Counted from the first letter of the stretch, positions 10,190-19,627 are shown. The stretch is 64,000 bases of DNA from Bradyrhizobium ottawaense (GCF_002278135.3 NZ_CP029425.2:496001-560000); one strand, 5' to 3'. Numbers and translations: made by a program. The notes: generated by a model not told the origin, from the sequence alone.

Positions 10190-12295
10190 CTACACCCCGG
10201 CCTCCGCCATCCCCGCCGCCCACAGCGCGAACGCATAGACGATCGCGACCTCATCGAGCCGGTCGAACCGCCCCGAGGCGCCGCCATGGCCGGCGCCCAT
10301 GTTGGTGCGGAGCAGGACGGGGCCGCCGCCGCTCATGGTAGCGCGCAGGCGCGCGATCCATTTCGCCGGCTCCCAATAAGTCACGCGCGGATCGGTGAGC
10401 CCGCCCATCGCCAGGATCGCCGGGTACGCCTTCGCCGCGACATTGTCGTAGGGCGAGTAGGACAGGATCGTTCGAAAATCCTGCTCGCTCTCGATCGGGT
10501 TGCCCCATTCCGGCCATTCCGGCGGCGTCAGCGGCAGGGTGTCGTCGAGCATGGTGTTGAGCACGTCGACGAACGGCACCTCGGCGACGATCCCTGCGAA
10601 CAATTCGCCGGCGCGGTTGGCGACCGCGCCCATCAGCATGCCGCCGGCCGAGCCACCATGGCCGACGATGCGCTTTGCGCTCGTGTACTTCGCGTCGATC
10701 AACGCCTGCGCGCTGGCGGCGAAATCGTCGAACGAATTCGTCTTCTTCTCGCGCTTGCCGTCGAGATACCAGCCCCAGCCCTTGTCGGCGCCGCCGCGGA
10801 TATGGGCGATGGCGTAGACGAAGCCGCGGTCGACCAGCGACAGGCGGTTGGCGTTGAACGAGGCCGGCATCGCCATGCCGTAGGAGCCGTAGCCATAAAG
10901 CAGCAGCGGCGCCGTGCCATCGAGCTTGAGCCCGCGGCGGTAGAGGATCGACACCGGCACCTCGGCGCCGTCATGCGCCTTTGCCGTGATGCGCGTGGTG
11001 ACGTAATCGGCCGCGTTATGGCCCGACGGAATCTCCTGGCGCTTGCGCAAGGTGCGCGTGCGCTTGACCATGTCGTAGTCATAGACTTCCGACGGCGTCG
11101 TCATCGACGAATAGGCAAAGCGCAAATTCGTCGTCTCGAATTCGTAGGAGCCCATCGTATCCAGCGAATAGGCGGCCTCATCGAAGGCGATGGCATGCTC
11201 CTCGTTCGAGACGAGATCGCGGATCACGATCGCCGGCAGCGCATTGGCGCGCTCCAGCCGCACCAGATGGCCGGCATAGAGATCGAGGTCGATGAGGTAG
11301 ATGCCGGGACGATACGGGATCAGATCGCGCCAGTTCTTGCGCTCGGGCGAAGAAAGCGGCGCGGTGACGATCTTGAAGTCGATGGCATCGTCGGCATTGG
11401 TGAGGATGAAGAGCTGATCGCCGCGATCGGCCAGCGAATATTGCACGCCTTCCTCGCGCGCCGCGACGAGGCGCGGCGGCGCCTCGGGGTTGGCGAGATC
11501 GATCAGCCGCTGCTCCGAGGTCTCGTGGTCGCCGCCGGCGATTACGCAGAAGCGGCCGCTGGTGCTCTCGTGCAGATGGGTGAACCAGCCGGCATCCTGC
11601 TCTTCATAGATCAGCGTGTCGTCGGCCTGTTTGGTGCCGAGCCTATGCCGCCACACCTGCATCGGCCGATGGTTGTCGTCGAGCTTCACATAGAAGAAGC
11701 TCTTGCAATCCGCGGCCCAGACCACGCCGCCATCGGTCTCCTCGACCACGTCGTCGAGATCCTTGGCCGTAGCCCAGTCGCGCACGCGGATCGAAAAATA
11801 TTCCGAGCCCTTGGTGTCGGCGCTCCAGGCCTGCAGCTTGTGATCATACGAGTGCCGGCTGCCGCCGAACCTGAAATATTTGTGGTCTTTGGCAAGCGCA
11901 TCGCCGTCGAGCACGATCTCGCCGTCGCCGCCGTCGCGCGGCATGCGGCCGAACAGCTCGTGCTGTCCACCCCCGCGAAACCTGCGGAAATAGGCAAACG
12001 GGCCGTCCGGCGACGGCACGCTGGAATCGTCCTCCTTGATCCGCCCGCGCATCTCCCGCACCAGTGTCTTCTGCAGGCCGGCGGTGTGGCCGAGCAGGCT
12101 GTCGGTGTAGACGTTCTCCTCATCCAGATATTTGCGGATGTCGGGATCCAGCACCTTGGGATCGCGCAGCACCTCCTGCCATTTCGCGTCCTTCAGCCAG
12201 GCATAATCGTCGGTAACGGTGATCCCGTGCCGCGTGAAGGAATGCGGCCGGCGCGGGGCGACGGGGGGCTGGGAAGGGGTTTTGGCCTGGGTCAC
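10190..12295 (-). CDS. S9-family serine peptidase, oligopeptidase B-like
   Basis: A 701-aa prolyl-oligopeptidase-family enzyme. An N-terminal seven-bladed propeller (residues ~70-420) is followed by an alpha/beta-hydrolase domain. The nucleophile is Ser549 in GHGGSAGGML. The oligopeptidase-B hallmark YGSYGMAMPASFNANRLS and the region HIRGGADKGWGWYLDGK lie upstream of it, and the catalytic His is in GAGHGGASG near the C-terminus. These cytoplasmic enzymes cut short peptides after basic residues. No signal peptide is visible. It is monocistronic, convergent with the lactonase gene and divergent from the MBOAT gene. Confidence 0.93.
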   Translation of the reverse strand: MTQAKTPSQPPVAPRRPHSFTRHGITVTDDYAWLKDAKWQEVLRDPKVLDPDIRKYLDEENVYTDSLLGHTAGLQKTLVREMRGRIKEDDSSVPSPDGPFAYFRRFRGGGQHELFGRMPRDGGDGEIVLDGDALAKDHKYFRFGGSRHSYDHKLQAWSADTKGSEYFSIRVRDWATAKDLDDVVEETDGGVVWAADCKSFFYVKLDDNHRPMQVWRHRLGTKQADDTLIYEEQDAGWFTHLHESTSGRFCVIAGGDHETSEQRLIDLANPEAPPRLVAAREEGVQYSLADRGDQLFILTNADDAIDFKIVTAPLSSPERKNWRDLIPYRPGIYLIDLDLYAGHLVRLERANALPAIVIRDLVSNEEHAIAFDEAAYSLDTMGSYEFETTNLRFAYSSMTTPSEVYDYDMVKRTRTLRKRQEIPSGHNAADYVTTRITAKAHDGAEVPVSILYRRGLKLDGTAPLLLYGYGSYGMAMPASFNANRLSLVDRGFVYAIAHIRGGADKGWGWYLDGKREKKTNSFDDFAASAQALIDAKYTSAKRIVGHGGSAGGMLMGAVANRAGELFAGIVAEVPFVDVLNTMLDDTLPLTPPEWPEWGNPIESEQDFRTILSYSPYDNVAAKAYPAILAMGGLTDPRVTYWEPAKWIARLRATMSGGGPVLLRTNMGAGHGGASGRFDRLDEVAIVYAFALWAAGMAEAGV

Positions 12296-12437
12296 TCGGT
12301 CCTCATCTCAATACGTGTTCCATCTTATATCGTCCCGATTCCACGAATTGCCAGCACGACTCCGCCAGGCCTGCCGGGTTGTTGACCGGCCCCTTGTATG
12401 CTTTACGGACCAATATCCCCGCCGCCGGTCCAGCCTG

Positions 12438-13874
12438 ATGCTGTTCAATTCCTACCCGTTCATCCTGTTGTTCCTGCCCGTCGTTCTGGCCGGCTATTTC
12501 TGGCTCGGGCGGCGCAGCAATCTCACCCCGGTGATCTGGCTGGCGCTGGCCTCGCTCGCCTTTTACGCCATCGGCAACTGGCAGTTCGTGGCGCTGTTGC
12601 TGCTGTCGATCGCCTTCAATTACGGCGTCGGCCATCTCCTCATCGTGGCGAAGCTCGGCCCGTCGCACCGCAAGGCGGCGCTCGCGCTCGGTGTCGTCGG
12701 CGATCTTCTCGTGCTCGGCATCTTCAAATATGCCGGCTTCCTCACCGAGAACCTCAACGCCTTGTTCGGCACGCATGCCGCGGTTCACATCCTGCTGCCG
12801 GTCGGCATCTCCTTCTACACGTTCACGCAGATTGCGTTCCTGGTGGACGCCTATCGCGGGCAGGTCGCAGCCTATGCGCTGCCGCACTACGCGCTGTTCG
12901 TGACTTATTTCCCGCATTTGATCGCCGGGCCGATCCTCCACCACAAGGACATGATCCCGCAATTCGAGCGGAAGGAGACCAAGCGTCCGGACGGACATCT
13001 CATGTTGTGCGGTGTCATCATCTTTGCCATCGGCCTGTTCAAGAAGACCTGTCTCGCCGACGGCATCCAGCCGCTGGTCGCACTCGCCTTCGAGGCGCGG
13101 TCGCCGAGCTTCGACCAGGCCTGGCTCGGCGCACTTGCCTACACGTTCCAGCTCTATTTCGATTTCTCCGGCTATTCCGACATGGCGATCGGGATCTCGC
13201 TGATGTTCGGCATCTTCCTGCCCGTGAATTTCAACTCGCCCTACAAGGCGTCCAGCATCGTCGAGTTCTGGCGCCGCTGGCACATGACGCTGTCGCAATT
13301 TTTGCGCGACTATCTCTATATCCCGCTCGGCGGCAACCGCCACGGCCGCGTGCTGCGCTACCTCAATTTGATGATCACGATGCTGCTGGGCGGGCTTTGG
13401 CACGGTGCGGCCTGGACTTTTGTCATTTGGGGCGCGCTGCACGGGGCCTATCTCTGCGTCAATCACGCTTTCAACGCCCTGATGCCAACCATTCCGTCGG
13501 TCCTTGCGCGTCCGGTTCGCATCGCCGGAGCAGCGCTGACGTTCCTCGCCGTCGTCGTCGCCTGGGTGTTCTTCCGCGCCGAGAGCGTCGCATGGGCGCT
13601 GCGCGTCCTTCACGCCATGGCCGATCCCTCGAACATCGTCTTTGGCCGTGAGGAGATCGCGGCGCTGGTGCTGATCTCCATCTACGCTGCGCTGGTGTGG
13701 CTGGCGCCGAACACGCAAGGCATCTTGGGATACGATCACGCTAACCGCCGGGTCGGCGAGAACTTGCGGGCAGGGCGCATGCGGCCGCTGTTTCTCTATG
13801 GCGCATCGCTGGTGCTTGCGTTCGGCATCTTGGGCATCCAGAGCCACAGCGAATTCATCTATTTCCGGTTCTGA
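12438..13874 (+). CDS. MBOAT-family O-acyltransferase (AlgI-like)
   Basis: A 478-aa polytopic membrane acyltransferase. It begins with the usual MLFNSYPFILLFLPVVLAG; an upstream in-frame ATG at 12219 would add 73 unrelated residues overlapping the divergent peptidase. Family landmarks are FYTFTQIAFLVDAY, HLIAGPILHHKDMIPQF, EFWRRWHMTLSQFLRDYLYIP and the catalytic His322 in LLGGLWHGAAWTFVIWG. AlgI-like MBOATs move acyl groups, usually acetyl, across the membrane to a periplasmic partner that O-acetylates a polysaccharide. The next gene starts within its stop codon (TGATG) and encodes a candidate partner. No polysaccharide synthase is present nearby, so the acceptor is unknown. Confidence 0.92.
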   Translation: MLFNSYPFILLFLPVVLAGYFWLGRRSNLTPVIWLALASLAFYAIGNWQFVALLLLSIAFNYGVGHLLIVAKLGPSHRKAALALGVVGDLLVLGIFKYAGFLTENLNALFGTHAAVHILLPVGISFYTFTQIAFLVDAYRGQVAAYALPHYALFVTYFPHLIAGPILHHKDMIPQFERKETKRPDGHLMLCGVIIFAIGLFKKTCLADGIQPLVALAFEARSPSFDQAWLGALAYTFQLYFDFSGYSDMAIGISLMFGIFLPVNFNSPYKASSIVEFWRRWHMTLSQFLRDYLYIPLGGNRHGRVLRYLNLMITMLLGGLWHGAAWTFVIWGALHGAYLCVNHAFNALMPTIPSVLARPVRIAGAALTFLAVVVAWVFFRAESVAWALRVLHAMADPSNIVFGREEIAALVLISIYAALVWLAPNTQGILGYDHANRRVGENLRAGRMRPLFLYGASLVLAFGILGIQSHSEFIYFRF

Positions 13875-14974
13875 TGCGCGGGCCGTTCACCAGTCTCAAG
13901 CGTCTTCTGCTCGCGAGCATCGCATTCGTGCTCGGTGCGGCCGTGCTCACCTACGTCGTCGATCCCCTGCAGCTGTTCCGCCCGTCGCGCACCGCCTTCT
14001 ATTCCGACGATACGCGCGTGCAGAATGCCGGGCTGATCCGCAGCCAGTCGTTCGACGCCGTCTTCATGGGCACCTCGCTCGCGATCCATTTCCGCCAGAG
14101 CGACATCGACCGTGCGCTCGGCGTTCGCTCGCTCAAGCTGGCGATGACCGGCTCCAACTCACGCCAGCAGGCCTTCGTGCTGGAGCAGGCGATCGACCGC
14201 GGCGCGAGGCGCGTGATCTGGGCGATGGACGATTTCATCTTCGTCGATGCGGCCGACATCGAGGCCGATCCCTATCTGTCCGTCGATCTCTATCGCGGCA
14301 CGACCAAGGGCATCGCGTCCTATCTGTTCAGCGCCGCGATGGCGAAAGAGGCGCTGTTCGCGCTGCTGCGGTCGGTCCCGCCGTTGCAAGGGCCGCTGAC
14401 TCGCGCGGCGCCGTTTCTTCCCGTCAAGTTCGCGCTGGCTGATGTCGACGACATCTACGCGCTGCCGCGGGATTTCGATGTCGCGCGCGAGTACAATGCG
14501 AAGAGGACGCTCGCCGCCTTCGCCTACATCACGAGCCCCATGCGCAGCCGCTTTCTCGGCGAAGGCTACGGCTATGACGCCATGGCCGGGCATTTCGAGC
14601 GCGATGCCGTCGGCCTGATCACGCGCCACCCCGACGTGACCTTCGACATCTACTTCCCGCCCTATTCGGTCCTGCAATTCGTTGCAATGCGCGATGCCTC
14701 GCCCGAGACGCTGAAGATCGTCACTGACCTGACGGCAGTCGTCGCGCAGCGCCTCACGCAGCTTCCCAATGTGCGTCTGCACGATTTCCGCGCGATCAAG
14801 GCGGTGACGCACGATCTCGATAATTACGGCGACGTCATCCACCATTCGCCGGCGGTGGACGCGATGGTGCTGCAGTGGCTGGCGAGTGGGAAGCATCGGG
14901 TCGATCCGAAGCAGCCGACGGCGTCGCTGGATGAGCTGAAGTCACAGGTCGAGGCGTATCGTGTGCCGAAGTAA
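13874..14974 (+). CDS. Membrane-anchored SGNH/DltD-like protein paired with the MBOAT
   Basis: A 366-aa protein with one N-terminal membrane helix (LLLASIAFVLGAAVLTYVV) and a periplasmic domain. The segment VFMGTSLAIHF resembles the nucleophile block of SGNH/AlgJ/DltD-type esterases, and NYGDVIHHSPAVD near residues 310-322 resembles the Asp-x-x-His block. The 1-nt overlap with the MBOAT gene and this fold suggest a two-protein O-acyl-transfer machine in which the MBOAT presents the acyl group and this protein attaches it to a cell-surface polymer. The SGNH call rests on motif spacing only and is not certain. Confidence 0.65.
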   Translation: MRGPFTSLKRLLLASIAFVLGAAVLTYVVDPLQLFRPSRTAFYSDDTRVQNAGLIRSQSFDAVFMGTSLAIHFRQSDIDRALGVRSLKLAMTGSNSRQQAFVLEQAIDRGARRVIWAMDDFIFVDAADIEADPYLSVDLYRGTTKGIASYLFSAAMAKEALFALLRSVPPLQGPLTRAAPFLPVKFALADVDDIYALPRDFDVAREYNAKRTLAAFAYITSPMRSRFLGEGYGYDAMAGHFERDAVGLITRHPDVTFDIYFPPYSVLQFVAMRDASPETLKIVTDLTAVVAQRLTQLPNVRLHDFRAIKAVTHDLDNYGDVIHHSPAVDAMVLQWLASGKHRVDPKQPTASLDELKSQVEAYRVPK

Positions 14975-14991
14975 TCGCGGCAGACTCAGTC

Positions 14992-15132
14992 GTCGTCCCT
15001 GCGAACGCAGGGACTCATAACCCCAGGAAGGAGTTTGGCGAAGACAAGCAGCGAAAAGTCTGGGCGCGGTATTGCGACCGCGCCCCATCGATAAATCCCG
15101 CGGTATGGGTCCCTGCGTTCGCAGGGACGACA
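14992..15132. repeat. Long composite repeat, family B copy 2
   Basis: Begins GTCGTCCCTGCGAACGCAGG, a hairpin, and ends with TCCCTGCGTTCGCAGGGA, another hairpin; these ends are also inverted copies of one another. The central part matches 9998-10158. It occupies the convergent gap between the SGNH-like gene and the aminotransferase gene, leaving almost no other sequence there. Confidence 0.78.
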
Positions 15133-15150
15133 GCGTAGTATGTGGCGCCT

Positions 15151-16338
15151 CTACACCGCCACCTCGTCGCCGAGATACGCCACCGCCGCCTCCAGTCCGC
15201 CCATGCCGTGCGGGATCTTCAGGGCGTTCAGGCCGATCTCGATCACCCCGAGCGTGCCGAGCAGCATCGGCGCGTTGACATGGCCCATATGGGCGATGCG
15301 GAAGGCCTGGCCCGAGAGGTCGCCGATGCCGGTGCCGAGCACCACGCCGCACTTGTCCTTGCAATAGCGTTGCAGCGCCGCCGGATCATGGCCGTTGCTC
15401 ATGGTCACCGTGGTCACGGTGTTGGAGCGCTCGCTGGCCTCCGCCACGTTAAAGCCGAGCACCTGGCCTTCCGACCATGCGCCAACCGCGCGGCGTGCGG
15501 CTTCGCCGAGCAGGCTGTGGCGGCGGAAGGCGTTCTCCAGGCCTTCCTCGTGCAGCATGTCGATCGCCTTGCGCAAAGCGAACAAGAGATGCACCGGCGC
15601 GGTGCCGGCGTATTTGCGGTAATTCTCGGTGCCATCGCGCTCGCTCCAGCTCCAATAGGGCGTCGACATGTTGGCCTTCTTGTGCACCTCGAGCGCGCGC
15701 GCATTGGCGGCGACGAAGCCGAGGCCGGGGGGCGTCATCAGGCCCTTCTGCGAGCCGGACATCGCAACATCGATGCCCCATTTGTCCATCTCGAACGGCA
15801 TGCAGCCGAGCGAAGCGACGGTGTCGACCATGTACAGCGCCGGATGGCCGCTCGCCTTGATCGCCTTGCCGATCGCCTCGATGTCGTTCTGCACGCCCGA
15901 GGCCGTGTCGACCTGGACGACGACGACGGCCTTGATGGTGTGCTCCTTGTCGCGGCGCAGGCGCTCCTCGACCTCGTGCGGCCGCACCGCGCGGCGCCAG
16001 TCGCCCTTGAGCACCTCGACCTCGGCACCCATCAGCGCCGCCGCATTGCCCCAGCCGATCGCGAAACGGCCACTCTCCAGCACCAGCACCTTGTCGCCGC
16101 GCGACAGCACGTTGCTCAGCGCCGCTTCCCAGGCGCCGTGGCCGTTGGCGATGTAGATGTAGGACTTGCCCTTGGTCGAGAACAGTTTCGAGATGTCGCC
16201 GAGCAGGCTCTCGGTCAGGTCGAGCATCTCCTTGGAGTAGATGTCGATCGCCGGACGATGCATCGCCCGCAGCACCTCGTCGGGCATGGTGGTGGGCCCG
16301 GGGATGGCCAGAAATTCCCGGCCCGCGCGAACGGTCAT
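15151..16338 (-). CDS. sgaA: Serine--glyoxylate aminotransferase-like class V aminotransferase
   Basis: A 395-aa PLP enzyme. It matches alanine/serine-glyoxylate aminotransferases, which convert serine plus glyoxylate to hydroxypyruvate plus glycine in the serine cycle and photorespiration-like pathways. The start (RAGREFLAIPGPTTMPDEVL) and the PLP-binding Lys198 in MSGSQKGLMTPPG are characteristic, as are YIANGHGAWEAALSN and VDTVASLGCMPFEMDKWG. The length is typical. The family also covers aspartate and purine-linked glyoxylate aminotransferases, so substrate range is inferred. It is a single gene on the minus strand; the nuclease gene behind it is about 100 bp upstream. Confidence 0.85.
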   Translation of the reverse strand: MTVRAGREFLAIPGPTTMPDEVLRAMHRPAIDIYSKEMLDLTESLLGDISKLFSTKGKSYIYIANGHGAWEAALSNVLSRGDKVLVLESGRFAIGWGNAAALMGAEVEVLKGDWRRAVRPHEVEERLRRDKEHTIKAVVVVQVDTASGVQNDIEAIGKAIKASGHPALYMVDTVASLGCMPFEMDKWGIDVAMSGSQKGLMTPPGLGFVAANARALEVHKKANMSTPYWSWSERDGTENYRKYAGTAPVHLLFALRKAIDMLHEEGLENAFRRHSLLGEAARRAVGAWSEGQVLGFNVAEASERSNTVTTVTMSNGHDPAALQRYCKDKCGVVLGTGIGDLSGQAFRIAHMGHVNAPMLLGTLGVIEIGLNALKIPHGMGGLEAAVAYLGDEVAV

Positions 16339-16444
16339 TGCTCTTGATCCTTGTTGCTTGAGAACGGACTGGTGAGTTTGTTGAATCAGGTTTTACGCGC
16401 CGTGAACCGCCAAGAAAAGCACGCAAAACGCAGGTCTGGGGCTC

Positions 16445-17170
16445 TCATCTCTTGGTCTCGCGGCAGCCGGCGGCTTCCGCCTCTTCGACCGAGCAGAACC
16501 AGCGGGTGCCCTTGCTGATCTTCATCTTGATCTGGGTGTACCAGCGGCTGGTCGGCTGGTGAAAGATGCATTCTCCGGCGCTGTTGACGTTGCCCTTGAT
16601 GGTGCAATCCGGGGAGGGCGCCACCGGTCCCGAGGCCGAGGCGAGCAGCACCGCATGCGCCCCGTCGGGCGGCTTGGTGGCGCCGAGGATGACGGTCTTC
16701 TTGTTGCGCTCACGCCAGTCCCAGGGCGCGATGAAGGCGCCCTGCCACATCCCGGCTTTTGCCTCACGCGCGGCGGCCTCGTCGGGCTCGTAGTCCTTGG
16801 AGATGCGGGTGTAGGCCAGCGCCCAGCCGCTGCGCACCAGCCATTTCTGGATGTCCTCGCCGCCGACCTCGCAGCGCGCCACGGTGCGGCCGCGCCGGTC
16901 GATCGAACGGGTATGGCAGACCCAGCTCTTGCCCTCGGCGTATTTGGCGAGCTCGTCCCGCGCCGCGACGCCGCAGGTCCAGCGTTCGCTCTTGGTGTTG
17001 AGGCAGAGCTGGTCGACCGCGGGCGCATCGATGCCGCCGAGCCGGATCCGCGTGTTGCCGATCACCACGGCATCGCCGGCGCGCACCTTTGCCGTGCCGG
17101 TGATGTCCGTGGCCAGTGCCAGTGACGGGAGAGCGAGGAGAGACAGCGCAATCAGGACTTTTCGCAACAT
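16445..17170 (-). CDS. Secreted thermonuclease-like (SNase) domain protein
   Basis: A 241-aa protein with a Sec signal peptide (MLRKVLIALSLLALPSLALA) and an OB-fold SNase-like domain: RIRLGGIDAPAVDQLC, RDELAKYAEGKSW, DRRGRTVARCEVGGEDIQKWLV and EAAAREAKAGMWQ. In staphylococcal nuclease the catalytic residues are Arg35, Glu43 and Arg87; an Arg in IRLGG and one in RGRT are present, but a Glu after IDAPA is replaced (AVDQLC), so nuclease activity is uncertain. A Cys-rich C-terminal extension (CTIKGN, ECIFHQP, RWFCSVEEAEAAGCR) carries a small calcium-binding-like repeat seen in alphaproteobacterial relatives. An in-frame ATG at 17230 would spoil the signal peptide, so I start at 17170. Confidence 0.82.
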   Translation of the reverse strand: MLRKVLIALSLLALPSLALATDITGTAKVRAGDAVVIGNTRIRLGGIDAPAVDQLCLNTKSERWTCGVAARDELAKYAEGKSWVCHTRSIDRRGRTVARCEVGGEDIQKWLVRSGWALAYTRISKDYEPDEAAAREAKAGMWQGAFIAPWDWRERNKKTVILGATKPPDGAHAVLLASASGPVAPSPDCTIKGNVNSAGECIFHQPTSRWYTQIKMKISKGTRWFCSVEEAEAAGCRETKR

Positions 17171-17292
17171 GCCGGCCCGCGTGTGATGAAATGTCGATAG
17201 AGCGCGCGATTGTGGTCGGCTTTTGGCCATCGGGCCAGCTTATGCTCAACAGATAGGCTTTCAACTTCCCGTCATTGCGGGAGGTCTCTCGG

Positions 17293-17452
17293 CTCGTGTC
17301 CCGGACGCGGTGCGGCGTGTAACGCCGCTCCGCAGAGCCGGGACCCAGAAATCCACAGACACATCTCGCGGAGGCATGGGCCCCGGCTCTGCAGCGCACC
17401 GCACCGGACGATGCTTCGCATCGCCGGGGGCGCTGCGCTGCGTCCGGGGCAC
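17293..17452. repeat. Interspersed palindromic repeat, family C copy 1
   Basis: Begins CTCGTGTCCCGGACGCGG and ends CTGCGTCCGGGGCAC, inverted copies of each other, with internal GAGCCGGGACCCA and GGGCCCCGGCTC arms. The same outer and inner arms recur at 20620-20755. It lies between two minus-strand genes and abuts the 3' end of the 575-aa gene. Confidence 0.75.
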
Positions 17453-17467
17453 AGGTACAGTGCGCCC

Positions 17468-19195
17468 TCACCCCCGCGTCATCGCCCGCTTCGCTACCGC
17501 GAGCCCCATCAGCACGAACGCCGACGTCACCTCCGGCCCGCCCACCAAAATCCGCGTCGGCGTCTTCATCTTGTTCCACTCATAGGCGCGGAACGGGCCG
17601 CGGCGGCCGCCTTCGCCGAGACCGGCGACGATCACGTTCAGTGCCGGCGCGAAGGCGCGCGGGTCGGCGCCGAGATGGCCGAGCGCGATCAGCGCCAGCG
17701 CCGCGTCGAACACGTTCATCTCCGCGGCCATCAGCTCGCCCTTGACGTAAGACAGCACGCGATGGCGGATGAAGTCGAAATCGCCTGCGGGATCGATCGC
17801 GGCCTGGGCCGCCAGCGGCAGCGCCAGGAACGCCGCATAGCAGCGGCCGAAATAGGCACTGTAGAGCTCGGGCAGATAATAGATGTGCGAGCGCGGATTG
17901 GCGAAGGCGCCGCTCGCCGCCAGCCGCTTCTGGAAGCCGATGATGCGGTGCACCGTGGCGAGCCGCGCCGGCGTCTCCAGAATTTTCCAGCGCGCCAGGT
18001 TGCGAAAGCTCACCTCGAGAATGTCGAGATTGAGCGTCGGATCGAGATCGTTGCCGTAGGGACGCTCGCCCTTGAGGTTGTCGATCCAGGTCGCGACGCC
18101 GCCCTCATAGTCGATATTGTCGTTGAGCGGCACGGTCACGCGCGGCTCGTTGACGCCGGCGCGCACCTGATAGCCGGCGTAGAAATCCAGCAGCGGCTGA
18201 TCGATGATCTCATCAAGGCAGCCGGCCTGCGTCGCAGCGGAGATCGAGCAGGCCGTGGTGTCGCAATCCGGCACGTAAACGCCGAAGCCGAGATCCTGCT
18301 TGATCTGCGCGAAGTAACGGGAAAAGCGCGGATGCGGCGCGGGCGCCAGCGCGGTGACGACGTTGAAGCGCGCACCGTCGATGCCTTCGACCTCCTCGCG
18401 GCTGATGTTGACGCAGAAATCCACCATGTCGGCGATGGCGCGCTCGGCTGCAATCTTGTCGGCCGGCGAGGCAAGTCCGGTCTCGCCATAGCTCAGCAGC
18501 GCTTCGATGAAGAACGCATCGTAATAGGCCGAGCGGTGGCGGATCTGCACCGGTTCCCACATTGGTTCCGCGATGCCGGTCCAGGGCGGATTGACGACGG
18601 CACGCGCCGGCGTGCGCGCGATGAAGACACGGGCGAGGTTGAACAGCAGCGAGGAATTCTTGTAGCCGCGTGCGTTGAGGCCCGTGAGCGCCATGATCAG
18701 CTCGCGCCCACGAAAGTCAGGGTCGCCGATCAGATTGAAGGCGGCGTAGGTCGGCAGAAAGCCGTTTCGGCGGTACGAGCCGAGCAGATGCTGCGCGCAG
18801 TCGCGGATCACGCCGTCGATCTGCGCCTCTGGCGGCGCGGAGCCGGTGAACATCGCCGGCGGCGGCCTGGGATGGTCGAGCGCGATGCTGTCGACGAGAT
18901 CGGCGACAGGCTGGCCGACCGCCGCCCAGTCCGGCTCGGCCTCGTCGCGGGCGCGCGCCAGCGCCGCGCGCAGCGCCGTCAGCCTGGCCTCGTCGCGCAG
19001 CTCGGGCAGTCCGGCCCGCCGCAGCAGCACCCGCAGCGCGGGGTTGCCGAGCGCGGTCTTGTAGAATTTGGCCAGATGCGGATCGCCGCTGGCCGCAGCA
19101 GACAAGACGGGATCGCAGACGTCGTAAAGCGAGGGGCCGTCCTTCCGCGCGGTCAGCGCCCGGCAGGCGGCGCCGGCAAAATAATGAAAGTTCAT
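17468..19195 (-). CDS. Unrecognised 575-aa protein with a DxDTTA motif
   Basis: I do not recognise a named family. The protein is rich in alpha-helix-forming, Ala/Leu/Tyr-containing segments throughout, has no signal peptide or membrane helix, and carries the block VPDCDTTACSISAATQ with Asp310-Cys-Asp312-Thr-Thr-Ala315. That resembles the DxDD(T)A general-acid motif of class II terpene cyclases and squalene-hopene cyclases, whose catalytic middle Asp would correspond to Asp312; the third Asp is replaced by Thr. Other conspicuous patches are NARGYKNSSLLFNLARVFIA, EPMWEPVQIRHRSAYYDAFF and RSHIYYLPELYSAYFGRCY. A cytoplasmic alpha-toroid protein is a working guess. Isolated on the minus strand, it offers no pathway context. 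Confidence 0.75.
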   Translation of the reverse strand: MNFHYFAGAACRALTARKDGPSLYDVCDPVLSAAASGDPHLAKFYKTALGNPALRVLLRRAGLPELRDEARLTALRAALARARDEAEPDWAAVGQPVADLVDSIALDHPRPPPAMFTGSAPPEAQIDGVIRDCAQHLLGSYRRNGFLPTYAAFNLIGDPDFRGRELIMALTGLNARGYKNSSLLFNLARVFIARTPARAVVNPPWTGIAEPMWEPVQIRHRSAYYDAFFIEALLSYGETGLASPADKIAAERAIADMVDFCVNISREEVEGIDGARFNVVTALAPAPHPRFSRYFAQIKQDLGFGVYVPDCDTTACSISAATQAGCLDEIIDQPLLDFYAGYQVRAGVNEPRVTVPLNDNIDYEGGVATWIDNLKGERPYGNDLDPTLNLDILEVSFRNLARWKILETPARLATVHRIIGFQKRLAASGAFANPRSHIYYLPELYSAYFGRCYAAFLALPLAAQAAIDPAGDFDFIRHRVLSYVKGELMAAEMNVFDAALALIALGHLGADPRAFAPALNVIVAGLGEGGRRGPFRAYEWNKMKTPTRILVGGPEVTSAFVLMGLAVAKRAMTRG

Positions 19196-19627
19196 GAAAT
19201 ACCTGGTCGCGGGGCCTTTGGCGGGGTTTTGGCCGGGGGCCGGCCAGCGCGCTTCCTGCCACGCGCCACCCCCTGCAAGTCGTTGAAAAGGCTACCCGGA
19301 TTCGCGGGAAATACAAATGTGATGGAAGTCACGGAAAAAGCCGGCACGAAGGCTGCATGATCGAGGCTCGAAAAGGCTGTCGGGGAGGGAAAACCAACAA
19401 ATCTGCGCAGGAGAATTAACGAATATCGTCAGTGGCTTAGCTCAAATTTTGGGCAATCTATTGCCGGGCACCCTATATGCGGTTAAAGGTTTGTTTGGTG
19501 CGGCGCCGCAAATTGCGCGCAATTCGGGGGCACATCCCCGGCCAATCCCTCAAACCTAAAGACGCTATCGCGCTACTCAAACAGTGTGCGCGCGTGGGGC
19601 TGGTCTTTGGCACAGGAAACGAACGAG
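19196..19627. other. Intergenic region upstream of the pseudocaspase
   Basis: A divergent intergenic stretch of 432 bp. The centre (about 19340-19500) is visibly AT-richer than the surroundings, as expected for promoters. I saw no tRNA, palindrome above 8 bp or convincing small gene. A plus-strand open frame at 19477-19911 runs through the beginning of the next gene in another frame and is not supported. Confidence 0.6.

Noticed and set aside
10166..12385. 739-aa plus-strand frame opposite the S9 peptidase
   Set aside because: The minus strand has a complete catalytic triad region; the plus frame has none and starts in a repeat.
17210..19360. 716-aa plus-strand frame opposite the 575-aa gene
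   Set aside because: Arg/Gly/Ala-rich shadow that also reads through a palindromic repeat.
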